Shown piece after piece: positions 52,762 through 61,320 of a DNA stretch of 64,000 nucleotides. Where the stretch lies: assembly GCA_020639075.1 (NCBI GenBank), contig JACKHI010000001.1, positions 2,356,001 through 2,420,000 on the forward strand, in the 5' to 3' direction. The notes beneath the pieces were generated by a model. It was not told the origin of the DNA and did no database searches. It saw only the letters and a program-made list of their open reading frames with translations. Position 1 is the stretch's first letter, and each line of letters opens with the position of its first letter. This DNA is from Phycisphaerales bacterium (GTDB lineage Bacteria > Planctomycetota > Phycisphaerae > UBA1845 > UTPLA1). Both the position numbers and the translations under genes were made by a program.

Positions 52762-55074
52762 GTGGGCGCCACGATCGGTCAACTCAAGCTGTTGGCATTA
52801 TCCACGTTCATTCTTTCCGCCGGGTTCGTCCACATCCCGCTAGGTTCGGGCGACGGGGACTCCCGCGCCGTGTCGACCGCTCCTGCCGGCGACATCAAGC
52901 CGCTGAAGCTTCCCGAGGAGCCTGAAAAGAAGGACGCCGACGACAATTCATCGGACACTGTCAAGAAAGCTCAGGAAGCGATCGGCAAGCTAACGGACTC
53001 CGACTCGTCCGGCGCCGCCCCCGCAACCAAGCCGGCGGATTCCGAACCGAAGACGGAGTCCGCCCAGCTCGAAGTCTATGTGCCATCCGTGATCGCCCTG
53101 GCACGCGCCTTCGAGGATTCCAAGACGTCTGAGCTCGTCGAAGCCGTCGGCAATCTCATTCCCGAGGCCGACGAGATCACGGGCGACGATCACTTCGACG
53201 TTGCAGCCCTCGCGAAACTGTCGGAGCACCTTCTCAACTGGCCGGATACGTCGCTGACGTTTACGACGTTTGCGCAGGATCGCGACGGCCGCCCCCGCTG
53301 GGCCCTCCGCGTCGATTGGCCGCTGCCGGCGGTCGTCGATCGAGTTCGGACACTGCTGGCGGACGACTCAGCCAAGAAAATTCTCGAGAACGTCCGGCTC
53401 GTCGAAAGCGATCACAACGCATGGCGGCTGGAATTGCCCGACATGGTCCTCGCCTATCTGCGCGAGGCCGACGACGGCACCATGCTGACATCGACTGACA
53501 ATCTCGTGCCGCCGACCAAGGTCTACGGCGTCGAGGAAACGGCCGACAAGAAAGGCCGCTATCGCGACTCGCGACTGTTCTGCCGCCTCAATCTCGATTC
53601 CGAGGATGAAGGCGCTCGCAACGCCATGTTCAGCGCGCTCGTCGGCGTCAGCTCGATTGACTACGAACTACGGCTGCTGAAGAACGGCAACTGGCGAGAG
53701 ATGTTTGTCGTCAAGTGGAACGCGATGATCGGCCTCGCCGCCAAGGCCATTTTCCAGAAGACGAAGAGCAAATTCGAATGCCCGAACGACGCATTCGTGA
53801 CAGCCGTGTTGAATCTTGGCACGCTTACAAAGGGCGCGCCCGACGGGATCACCGGCCTGCCGCCAGGGACGATCGGCTCTCGAACGACCGGCGAAATGGC
53901 CTTTTCGCTCATACCGGGCACCGGCTTTCTTCCGTTCCCCGATACCTACTACCAGTTTCGGACCGGTCCGCGGCACCTGATGGTCCACAAGATCCGGGAC
54001 GCCATCAACGCGGATGCGAAGAAGCGCCGGGAAGACGATCGCCGCCCCGCCTGGTTCGAAGAGAACATCGACGGCCAGATCGTGTTCTGGAAGGACCCGA
54101 CGGCCGACGGCAGCTACGGTCTCGCGCCGGCCACGTACAGAACCGTGATTTTCTTCGAACCGCCACTGACGGACGAGGAAATGAACCACAAGGTCGAAGA
54201 CGGCGATTCGGACGAAGAGGACGCTGAAGAAGACGCCGCCGAAGACACGCAGCCGCGCATGGTCGTCATCGCCAACACATCCACGTGGGCCGACGACGCG
54301 GTTCGCAACTTCCGCAACCAGATCAAGGACGCGACAACGCTGCCGTCCACGAAGAAAATGGACTGGCAGGCGCGGATCAACTGGGCTCGCACCTATCAAC
54401 TTGCCTATCCGTACATCGCCCTCGCCACCGGCATGTCGGAGGACGCCGGTCTTCCGCCCGAACCGAAGGAAGTGGACAACCTCCTTTCTGATTCACGCGT
54501 CGACGTGAAGATCAGCGTGGGCGGATTCCTCGCGCGACACGTCGGTCCCGTTCCCGTCGGGGGCCTGTACGTTCCGACTGTCGCGGCGCTGACATTGAAC
54601 GCCTCGGCCGATCCGGGTTCGGAGATCGCGCGCGAGCAGACGGCCTGCCGCCGCCTCCGCGTTCTGTTTCACCACTGCAAACTGTTCAAGAAGGACTACG
54701 GCCGCTGGCCCGCGACTGTCGCCGAACTCGACGGCTACGTCGACTTCGCATCGCATCCGTACCTGCTCCAATTGCGGGAGAAGAAAGTCGGACTTCTCAG
54801 CAGCTTCGCATCCGCCTTTTCCATCGATGAGGCGTCGAAGACGAACGATCAGGAAGCATCGGACGATGCAATCGACGACACACTGTATGAAATCGACTGG
54901 TCGGACAACGACGCCGACTGGCGGCTCAAGCTGAGAAAGGGCGAATTCGTCGCCTATGACACAATCTACATCGACGCCGAGGGAGAAATCCATCGCGTCC
55001 CGAAATCGGACGAGAAGACCGCACGAATCAGCCGCGACGACAGATCCGGCGATACGGAATCACCCAAGCTGTAA
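52762..55074 (+). CDS. Large exported protein of unknown function
   Basis: The frame is open from 52663, but GTG 52762 with AGGAGGG 8 nt upstream is the better start and gives 770 aa. A signal peptide (LLALSTFILSAGFVHIPLG) precedes an acidic, Pro/Lys-rich linker (about residues 40-95). The body has no recognised catalytic motif. A second acidic linker (about residues 475-500, DGDSDEEDAEEDAAEDT) divides it into two halves, and the last 80 residues are also acidic. It lies 70 nt before sppA on the same strand and may be a partner or substrate of that protease. Confidence 0.75.
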   Translation: MGATIGQLKLLALSTFILSAGFVHIPLGSGDGDSRAVSTAPAGDIKPLKLPEEPEKKDADDNSSDTVKKAQEAIGKLTDSDSSGAAPATKPADSEPKTESAQLEVYVPSVIALARAFEDSKTSELVEAVGNLIPEADEITGDDHFDVAALAKLSEHLLNWPDTSLTFTTFAQDRDGRPRWALRVDWPLPAVVDRVRTLLADDSAKKILENVRLVESDHNAWRLELPDMVLAYLREADDGTMLTSTDNLVPPTKVYGVEETADKKGRYRDSRLFCRLNLDSEDEGARNAMFSALVGVSSIDYELRLLKNGNWREMFVVKWNAMIGLAAKAIFQKTKSKFECPNDAFVTAVLNLGTLTKGAPDGITGLPPGTIGSRTTGEMAFSLIPGTGFLPFPDTYYQFRTGPRHLMVHKIRDAINADAKKRREDDRRPAWFEENIDGQIVFWKDPTADGSYGLAPATYRTVIFFEPPLTDEEMNHKVEDGDSDEEDAEEDAAEDTQPRMVVIANTSTWADDAVRNFRNQIKDATTLPSTKKMDWQARINWARTYQLAYPYIALATGMSEDAGLPPEPKEVDNLLSDSRVDVKISVGGFLARHVGPVPVGGLYVPTVAALTLNASADPGSEIAREQTACRRLRVLFHHCKLFKKDYGRWPATVAELDGYVDFASHPYLLQLREKKVGLLSSFASAFSIDEASKTNDQEASDDAIDDTLYEIDWSDNDADWRLKLRKGEFVAYDTIYIDAEGEIHRVPKSDEKTARISRDDRSGDTESPKL

Positions 55075-55144
55075 ACGAGCGAATGTTGCAGAATGACACA
55101 CACGATTCCGACTGTGCGAATCGTGTCCATCTGAGGAGACGGAA

Positions 55145-57100
55145 ATGCCCAGCAGCCCATTGATTCGATACCTGGCCATGTTGACCATCGTGATGACGTG
55201 CGTCGTGACGGACGCCGTCCGGCCGCAGCCGATCGCCCACGCCGACGACGTCGTCAAGTCGGCGCCCGACGACGATGCCGACGATTCGAAGGACGCGGAC
55301 GACTCCGACGCCGACGAATCCAAAGAAGCGTCCAAGGAGAAGAAGAGTCCGATCAAGCGGCTCGTCGAAATCCGCATCGATCCCTTCCTGGTTGCGGCCC
55401 GACAACTGAACGTCCCATTGCCGGGGCGCGTCAGCACGACGCAGGAACTCCTCGATCGGCTCGATAAACTCGCCAAGGACGACGAGGTCGGCGGTATCCT
55501 GTTCGATCTCGACGGCGTGGGGCTGTCGATGCCCGACATCGAAGAGATTCGACGCGGCGTCGCGAAGTTCCGCGAATCCGGCAAGCCGGTTCGTGCATTC
55601 CTCAACAGCGCGGATCCCAACGGATACATGATCGCCGCCGGTGCGGATGAAATCGCCATGGCCCCGTGCGGCATGATCGCGCTTCCGGGTATGGGTCGCG
55701 TGTTCCCGTTCATGCGGGGCATGTACCAGATGCAGGGAATCGAGTTCGAAGTCATCACGGCGGGCGCGTTCAAGTACCCGGGCTACAACACAAGCCGCGA
55801 GCCCAACAAGTACTTCATCCAGGAATTCGAAGAGATCATGGACAGCTGGTTCGGCGACTACGTCAAGACCATTGCCGACGGCCGCCATCTGACTGAAGAC
55901 GAAACGAAGAAGATCATCGATCTTGCGCTGTTCCAGCCCGAAGACGCGAAGAACCGGAAGCTCGTCGACGTCATCGCATACTACGACGACTATCGCGATC
56001 GCATTCTGCGACGCGAGAAGTTCAAGAAGTCCGACGACGATCGCTCGGCACTGTCGCGCGTCACGTCGATCCAGGATCTGCTCACTCAGATCACCAAGGA
56101 AATGAAACAGGCCCAGGACAAGTACAAGGAAGTCGGCCCCAAGATCGCCGTTCTTCACGCCCGGGGACCGATCGTCGACATGAATCTCGGCTCGGGCCTG
56201 TCGTCGTCCATGATCATGCGTGATCCGATGGTCAAGACGATCGAGGAAATTCGAAAGAACAAGACGATCCGCGCGGTCGTCCTCCACATCGACAGTCCCG
56301 GCGGTTCCGCCTACGCATCCGACATCATCTGGAAGAAGCTCCGCGAGCTCGACGAAGAGAAGCCCGTGATCGCCTGCATGGGCAGCGTTGCGGCGTCCGG
56401 CGGATATTACATTGCCGCACCGGCGCGACTTATCTACGCTTCTCCCAGCACGATCACCGGTTCGATCGGCGTCATCGCCATGCTCCAGAACCAGGCGTCG
56501 CGCATCAATCGCATGGACGTCAACGTCTATGAAATGAAACGCGGCGAGCGCGCATTGCTCGGATCGGGCCATCGCGACATGTCGCCCGAGGATCGCAAGG
56601 TCATCCAGGACATGATCCTCGATACCTACGAACAGTTCCTCGATCGCGTCGCTGAAGGCCGCAAGATGCCCAAGGAGGAAATTCGCAAGCTCGCCGGCGG
56701 TCGCGTCTATACCGGGCGCGACGCCCTCAAGATCGGTCTCGTCGATCGCCTCGGCGGCATCAACGACGCCATCGCCGCCGTCCGCGAAATGGCGGACATT
56801 CCGCCCAGCGCCGAAGTCAAGCTCGTCCACTACCCGCGACCCAGTTCGCTGGGTGAACTCGCGGAGAGCCTGTTCGGTCTCCAGGCACTGATGGGCGCCG
56901 CCGAAGCCGCAAACACGCCGGCGCCGACGATCGGTCTTGACAAGCAATTCCGCTTCTTCGGCAGCCACATCCAGCCGCTCTGCTGGACGCCGATCCCGGA
57001 CATGACGGCGATCTTCGGCGAAAAGACGGACATCGACGCGGCGCTCGACCTGCTCGGAATTCCGCAGCCTTCGTCCAACGTACCGGCGATGATTCCGTAG
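55145..57100 (+). CDS. sppA: Signal peptide peptidase SppA (S49 serine protease), long form
   Basis: The 651-aa protease breaks down signal peptides in the membrane. An N-terminal helix (YLAMLTIVMTCVVTDAV) is followed by an Asp/Lys-rich linker. Two S49 halves follow. The general base Lys is in GAFKYPGYN (Lys210), and the nucleophile Ser is in SVAASGGYY (Ser418), each half giving one catalytic residue as in the E. coli enzyme. GSIGVIAMLQN and GRVYTGRDALKIGLVD are also conserved. GAGGAG lies 6-7 nt before the ATG. A terminator follows at 57135-57165. Confidence 0.93.
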   Translation: MPSSPLIRYLAMLTIVMTCVVTDAVRPQPIAHADDVVKSAPDDDADDSKDADDSDADESKEASKEKKSPIKRLVEIRIDPFLVAARQLNVPLPGRVSTTQELLDRLDKLAKDDEVGGILFDLDGVGLSMPDIEEIRRGVAKFRESGKPVRAFLNSADPNGYMIAAGADEIAMAPCGMIALPGMGRVFPFMRGMYQMQGIEFEVITAGAFKYPGYNTSREPNKYFIQEFEEIMDSWFGDYVKTIADGRHLTEDETKKIIDLALFQPEDAKNRKLVDVIAYYDDYRDRILRREKFKKSDDDRSALSRVTSIQDLLTQITKEMKQAQDKYKEVGPKIAVLHARGPIVDMNLGSGLSSSMIMRDPMVKTIEEIRKNKTIRAVVLHIDSPGGSAYASDIIWKKLRELDEEKPVIACMGSVAASGGYYIAAPARLIYASPSTITGSIGVIAMLQNQASRINRMDVNVYEMKRGERALLGSGHRDMSPEDRKVIQDMILDTYEQFLDRVAEGRKMPKEEIRKLAGGRVYTGRDALKIGLVDRLGGINDAIAAVREMADIPPSAEVKLVHYPRPSSLGELAESLFGLQALMGAAEAANTPAPTIGLDKQFRFFGSHIQPLCWTPIPDMTAIFGEKTDIDAALDLLGIPQPSSNVPAMIP

Positions 57101-57134
57101 CACGCTAAGAACTACAAATTCGCTGAAAGCAACG

Positions 57135-57165
57135 GGGCGGGAGACGCGTGTCTCTCGCCCTTTTT
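57135..57165 (+). terminator. Intrinsic terminator after sppA
   Basis: GGGCGGGAGAC (57135-57145) pairs with GTCTCTCGCCC (57150-57160) with one weak pair, around a GCGT loop, and TTTTT follows. It lies 35 nt after the sppA stop. Confidence 0.75.
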
Positions 57166-57210
57166 CTTTGGTGCGTCACGCATTTGCGGGAACGGCCGCA
57201 CGGTTCAGAT

Positions 57211-57237
57211 CCGCGACCGTAAGGAAGTCCGGGCTCG
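57211..57237 (+). repeat. Short dispersed repeat, copy 2
   Basis: CCGCGACCGTAAGGAAG plus TCCGGGCTCG matches the copy at 3481-3506. It lies in the gene-free stretch 57166-57397. Confidence 0.4.
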
Positions 57238-57351
57238 CAATGTTAGCGGTGCGCGATGACTCATTGCAGTGTTTGATCGTGCAAGGGGAGCAGAAGCGCT
57301 GCGCGCTGCACATGCGATTCGTGGTTTGTGGCAGAGACGCCGGCACTTGAC

Positions 57352-57371
57352 CCCGGCCATGATTGGCCGGG
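57352..57371. repeat. CCCGGCC hairpin after the kinase gene
   Basis: A perfect 7-bp stem (CCCGGCC, loop ATGATT, GGCCGGG) lies 27 nt beyond the stop of the minus-strand kinase gene. It could stop transcription, but there is no U-run on either side. Confidence 0.35.
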
Positions 57372-57397
57372 CTCGGAGTGGAGCGCCCCGCCCCGAT

Positions 57398-60289
57398 TCA
57401 CTGCGAAAGCGCCGCGCATCGCGTCAACAGGTCCACGACCTCGATGATTTGCCTATCGCCCGTGGGATAAATGGTCTCGCGAATGGACAGTGCCTCCTTC
57501 GCCAACGGCGTCGCCGCCGCGCAATTTCCTGCCTCGATCTGACTCTGTGCGAGCCCGATTAACGCATCGGCGAGCGTCGGGTGATTCTCACGATCAATGC
57601 CGCGCTCAATCTCGATCGCTTCTCGAAACAGCGATTCGGCCGCGGCAACGTCACTACGCATGGTCAGCATTTCCGCTTGTCGGACAATTGCCCACGACGT
57701 CATCGGATTGCGCCGGCCGAATCGCCGTTCAAGCGTTGCGATCGCCGCGCGTCCTCGTTCGATCGCGCCGTCAACGCCGAGCGCCTGTTCGACCATCGCC
57801 AGGCGCATCGAGCTCATCGCCGTTTCATGATGGTCCGCCCCTTGCCGCGATTCTCGAATCGAATACGCCTCCGACAACATCGTCCGCGCCCGCTGCAGAT
57901 CGCCACGTCGGACGGCAACCTCTCCCAGTCCGGTCAATGCAACCGCCAGTTTCGGATGACGGCCGTCGTGCAGACTTCGCCAGACGCGCTCGGCCTCGAG
58001 AAACATCCTGTCAGCCTCATCAATCCGATCAAGCTCCAGGAGCACGCGACCGAGATTCTGAGCCGCATAACCGCGCGCCGGATTCCGGATCTTTGGATCG
58101 TCGCGCGTCCATTCGTCGTACACCTGCTCGGCAAGCGGTAACGCTTCGCGCAGCCGGCCTTGAACGACAAGGAACACGCCGAAGTCATTCTTCAGGAGTG
58201 TGTCTACCGTACCCTGATTTCGCACCATCATGTCGACAGCGCCGACGAAGAGCGATTCGGCTTCACGAATGTCGCCATGCAGTTCGAGGATTCCGGCAAG
58301 ATCGTTCATGGCGAATGCAAGACGCTTGTGACCACGCGGAAAGATCCGCTGGAACACGCGAATCTGCTCCCGGAACGCTCGCTCGGCACCGTCATAATCG
58401 CCGCGTCGCAGCGCGATCTCCCCCAAATCAGTCTGAATCGCGACGACATCGAAATGATCCTCTCCCAACAATCCTCGCAGGATGTCCAGCGCTTCATTCA
58501 GCACCGGCACTGCGGCGTCATACTCGCCTGCTTCAACCAGCAAGCCGCCGAACTCGCTCAACGTCCTGCCCAGCTCGCGCGGTCGGTCCGCGGCGTGCAG
58601 ACGGCGAATGTCGATCGCCAGACCGCTCAGTCGAATCAGCTCGCTGAACTCGTCCTTGTGAAACCACATCAACGTTTCGTAGCTGTCGGCGACCGCCGGA
58701 TCGTCATCGCCGAGCTTCCTTCGCCGAATCTCGAGCGCCTGCTCCGCCCTCGCCTGCCGAGCCTCGCTCGATTCCTTATAAGTTCGCGATGATCGATCAA
58801 GCGAGCGAGCATATTCAACGTGATCCTCGCCGTAGCATTCGCGGCGAAGCTCCAGCGCCAGACTGTATTCACGGTTCGCCTCGTCATAGGTGCCCAGCGC
58901 GTAGTAAGCGTCACCAAGCGTTTCGTGTAGTCTCGCTCGAACCTCCAGGTTAGCCCCGACTTCCGCGTCCAGGCTGACGGCGGCGCGATCCAGCAGATCG
59001 CGAACCGGCACATCCGAACCCACTTCGATCGGATCGAGCGTCTCGAAGATGCTCGCAATGTAATTCGCGACGCGGATCGCGTTGTCTCGCTCCGCTGCGA
59101 TCCGCCGCGACTGCACGGCGAAAATGACCGACGCAGCGATCAGCACGAACACCAGGGCACACGCGAAGAGCGTCAGCAGCTTGTGGCGCCGAGCGAAACG
59201 CGACATCTGGTACAGAACGCCCGCGGGCCGCGCCTCGATCGGCAACCCTTCCATAAAGCGCTCGATGTCGTCCGCCAGGGCATCCGCCGTGCCGTAGCGA
59301 CGATCCGGCGACTTCTCCAGCGCCTTGAGCAGTATCGTCTCCAGGTCCGACGCGATATGCGTTCGAACCTGCCGAGGCCTCGTCGGTTCCCGTTCGCATA
59401 TCGTCCGTACAATCTCCGGAAACGCACGACCTCGCACGTCATACGGCGCTTGTCCGACGATCAATTCGTAGAGAATGACGCCGAGCGCGTAGACGTCGCT
59501 GCGCGTGTCGATTTCGTCGATTGCGCCGCGCGCCTGCTCCGGACTCAGATACGCCAGCGTCCCGATGATGCCGCCATCCATCGACAAAGACACGGATCCG
59601 CCGTGCTCGGGATCCAGCAGTCGCGCCAATCCGAAGTCGAGCACCTTGACGCTGCCTGTCGACGTGACCATGACGTTCTTCATCTTCAGATCGCAATGCA
59701 CAACGCCCTTCTGATGCGCATACGCGATCGCGCGGCACACGCCGATGAACAACGTCAGCAGTGTCCGGCGATCCGTCGAATCAGCGACGTTCAGCGACTC
59801 CGAAAATTCGTCGAGCGTCTGACCTTCGATGCGCTCCATCACGATGAAGTTCAGCCCGCCTGAACTCGTCTCGGCGTCGAAGAGCGTCGCAATGTTCGGA
59901 TGCGTCAATCGAGAGAGTGTGTGAAGTTCGCGACGGAACAACCGATCGTGGCGCTGTGCCGCACTCGCCCAATGAGGCAACAGCTTGACCGCCACGACTC
60001 GGTTGGTTCGAATCTGCCGCGCCTCGAAGACGACGCCCATGCCGCCTCGGCCAAGCTCTCCCAATACCTCGTAGCCGGGGATCTCAACCCTGGACGAAAT
60101 GCCGTCGCCGGGCAACGTCGCGAATGTGTGCAGCATTTCGCAAATGTCCGACGACCCGCCGTCAGCCCTCTCAAGCAGACGATCGAATGCACTCGCCGTA
60201 CCCGCCTGGTAAGCCGCCAACGCGGACTCGATCTCGTCCGCCGGCGGCTGGTGCGCATCAGGCATTTGGGGGGAATGCGGCATCATCAT
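57398..60289 (-). CDS. Membrane Ser/Thr protein kinase with TPR repeats
   Basis: The 963-aa protein has a 70-residue polar leader, a Hanks-type kinase domain (about residues 72-345), one membrane helix near 370-395 (LLTLFACALVFVLIAASVIF) and about twelve TPR units to the end. The glycine loop LGRGGMGVVFEA, Lys102 in VVAVKLL and DFGLAR (218 onward) are intact. The catalytic loop reads HCDLKMKN in place of HRDLKPxN; the Asp, Lys and Asn remain. The start overlaps the upstream sigma gene by 32 nt, so both probably act in one signalling unit, as is common in planctomycetes. Confidence 0.9.
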   Translation of the reverse strand: MMMPHSPQMPDAHQPPADEIESALAAYQAGTASAFDRLLERADGGSSDICEMLHTFATLPGDGISSRVEIPGYEVLGELGRGGMGVVFEARQIRTNRVVAVKLLPHWASAAQRHDRLFRRELHTLSRLTHPNIATLFDAETSSGGLNFIVMERIEGQTLDEFSESLNVADSTDRRTLLTLFIGVCRAIAYAHQKGVVHCDLKMKNVMVTSTGSVKVLDFGLARLLDPEHGGSVSLSMDGGIIGTLAYLSPEQARGAIDEIDTRSDVYALGVILYELIVGQAPYDVRGRAFPEIVRTICEREPTRPRQVRTHIASDLETILLKALEKSPDRRYGTADALADDIERFMEGLPIEARPAGVLYQMSRFARRHKLLTLFACALVFVLIAASVIFAVQSRRIAAERDNAIRVANYIASIFETLDPIEVGSDVPVRDLLDRAAVSLDAEVGANLEVRARLHETLGDAYYALGTYDEANREYSLALELRRECYGEDHVEYARSLDRSSRTYKESSEARQARAEQALEIRRRKLGDDDPAVADSYETLMWFHKDEFSELIRLSGLAIDIRRLHAADRPRELGRTLSEFGGLLVEAGEYDAAVPVLNEALDILRGLLGEDHFDVVAIQTDLGEIALRRGDYDGAERAFREQIRVFQRIFPRGHKRLAFAMNDLAGILELHGDIREAESLFVGAVDMMVRNQGTVDTLLKNDFGVFLVVQGRLREALPLAEQVYDEWTRDDPKIRNPARGYAAQNLGRVLLELDRIDEADRMFLEAERVWRSLHDGRHPKLAVALTGLGEVAVRRGDLQRARTMLSEAYSIRESRQGADHHETAMSSMRLAMVEQALGVDGAIERGRAAIATLERRFGRRNPMTSWAIVRQAEMLTMRSDVAAAESLFREAIEIERGIDRENHPTLADALIGLAQSQIEAGNCAAATPLAKEALSIRETIYPTGDRQIIEVVDLLTRCAALSQ

Positions 60290-60896
60290 TCAGAATATCG
60301 CTGTGGCCAGTCATGTTTCGACGGAGGGTTCGAATGGCTCGCATCAACAACATCGAGGCAGCCGGCCGGGAAATCTCCAGCTGTTCGGCAATCTCCGACA
60401 TCGATATCTGATCGATGAAAGCCAGCGTCACGATCCGACGATAGGCGTCTTTCAGTCCGGATAAGGCGAGGACCATCCGACGAATTTCGTCGCGCCGGGC
60501 GGCGCTGCTGCCCGGTGACAGGCTGTCGGCGAGGATCTTCGCCCAGAGTCCGGTGTCGCCGGCGCCGTCGCCACCGGGCTTCCGCTGGTCCTCGACAACC
60601 CAGCGGCGAATATAGTCCGCTGTCTTTCGCGAGACGATCGTCGACGCGAACGCCCGCAGGACTGCGGCCTTTGGCTCTCGCAGCCTGGGGATTCCATCCA
60701 GAACCGCCATCAGGCATTCCTGCGTAAGATCGTCGACGTCGTGCCGCTGAGCCGGCGTCGGCACCAACCGGGCGATCACCATCGCCCGTACACGAGGCAA
60801 CAGCCGCTCACTCAGCTGGGCCCGGGCGGAGGGCGACCCCGCAAATGCCTCGCCAACCAGGCTGTCCGACCACTCTCCGAGTCCTGACTTCTCCAC
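60258..60896 (-). CDS. ECF-type sigma factor paired with the TPR kinase
   Basis: A 212-aa sigma factor with region 2 (ARLVPTPAQRHDVDDLTQECLMAVLDGIPR) and a region 4 helix-turn-helix (FIDQISMSEIAEQLEISRPAASMLLMRAIRTLR). It is of the class encoded next to Ser/Thr kinases in place of an anti-sigma gene. It is the first gene of the two-gene unit, with the kinase overlapping its end. Kinase control of the sigma factor is plausible but not shown. Confidence 0.87.
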   Translation of the reverse strand: MEKSGLGEWSDSLVGEAFAGSPSARAQLSERLLPRVRAMVIARLVPTPAQRHDVDDLTQECLMAVLDGIPRLREPKAAVLRAFASTIVSRKTADYIRRWVVEDQRKPGGDGAGDTGLWAKILADSLSPGSSAARRDEIRRMVLALSGLKDAYRRIVTLAFIDQISMSEIAEQLEISRPAASMLLMRAIRTLRRNMTGHSDILNDDAAFPPNA

Positions 60897-61320
60897 CGAG
60901 CCGATTCTACGACCCGCAAGATCGCAGGTAAATGAAATGCCGCGGACGAGCCGACAGACAGCCGACTAGTCGGGATTGGCCCCAGCGGCGCAACGACCAC
61001 TTGCTGCCGACGATGCATGAAGGACACACGTATGGCAGTTTATCGGTAACAGAAATCACAATTCGAAAAAATACGGATATTGCGCGTTGCGCAAAGTGCT
61101 TCGCGGCGGACTATTCAGGACGGGCCGAAAGAGAAAGACGGCGTTCGCCGACCAGAACGGCGAGGGTGGCTGCCGCGACCGATCCCACGTCGGTCGTATG
61201 GAAACCTCCAGACCCAACCGCCCTAATCCTCCTTTTTTCGATGGCCGGTCAGTCAACGAGAAAGGGAGTCTCACGCGCCGAGATTCTGCCGTTGCCTCCG
61301 CCCTTCGGATCTTCGCAGGG
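60897..61320. other. Gene-free stretch
   Basis: This 424-nt gap between the ECF sigma gene and the end of the VCBS protein gene is less GC-rich near 61030-61090 (AATTCGAAAAAATACGG), where the sigma-gene promoter may lie. No gene, RNA or repeat was recognised. Confidence 0.4.

Noticed and set aside
55028..57103. 691-aa minus-strand frame
   Set aside because: Antisense of sppA; no motif, His/Asp/Arg-rich shadow composition.
57490..58647. 385-aa plus-strand frame
   Set aside because: Antisense of the TPR part of the kinase; Arg/Pro/Ser-rich shadow.
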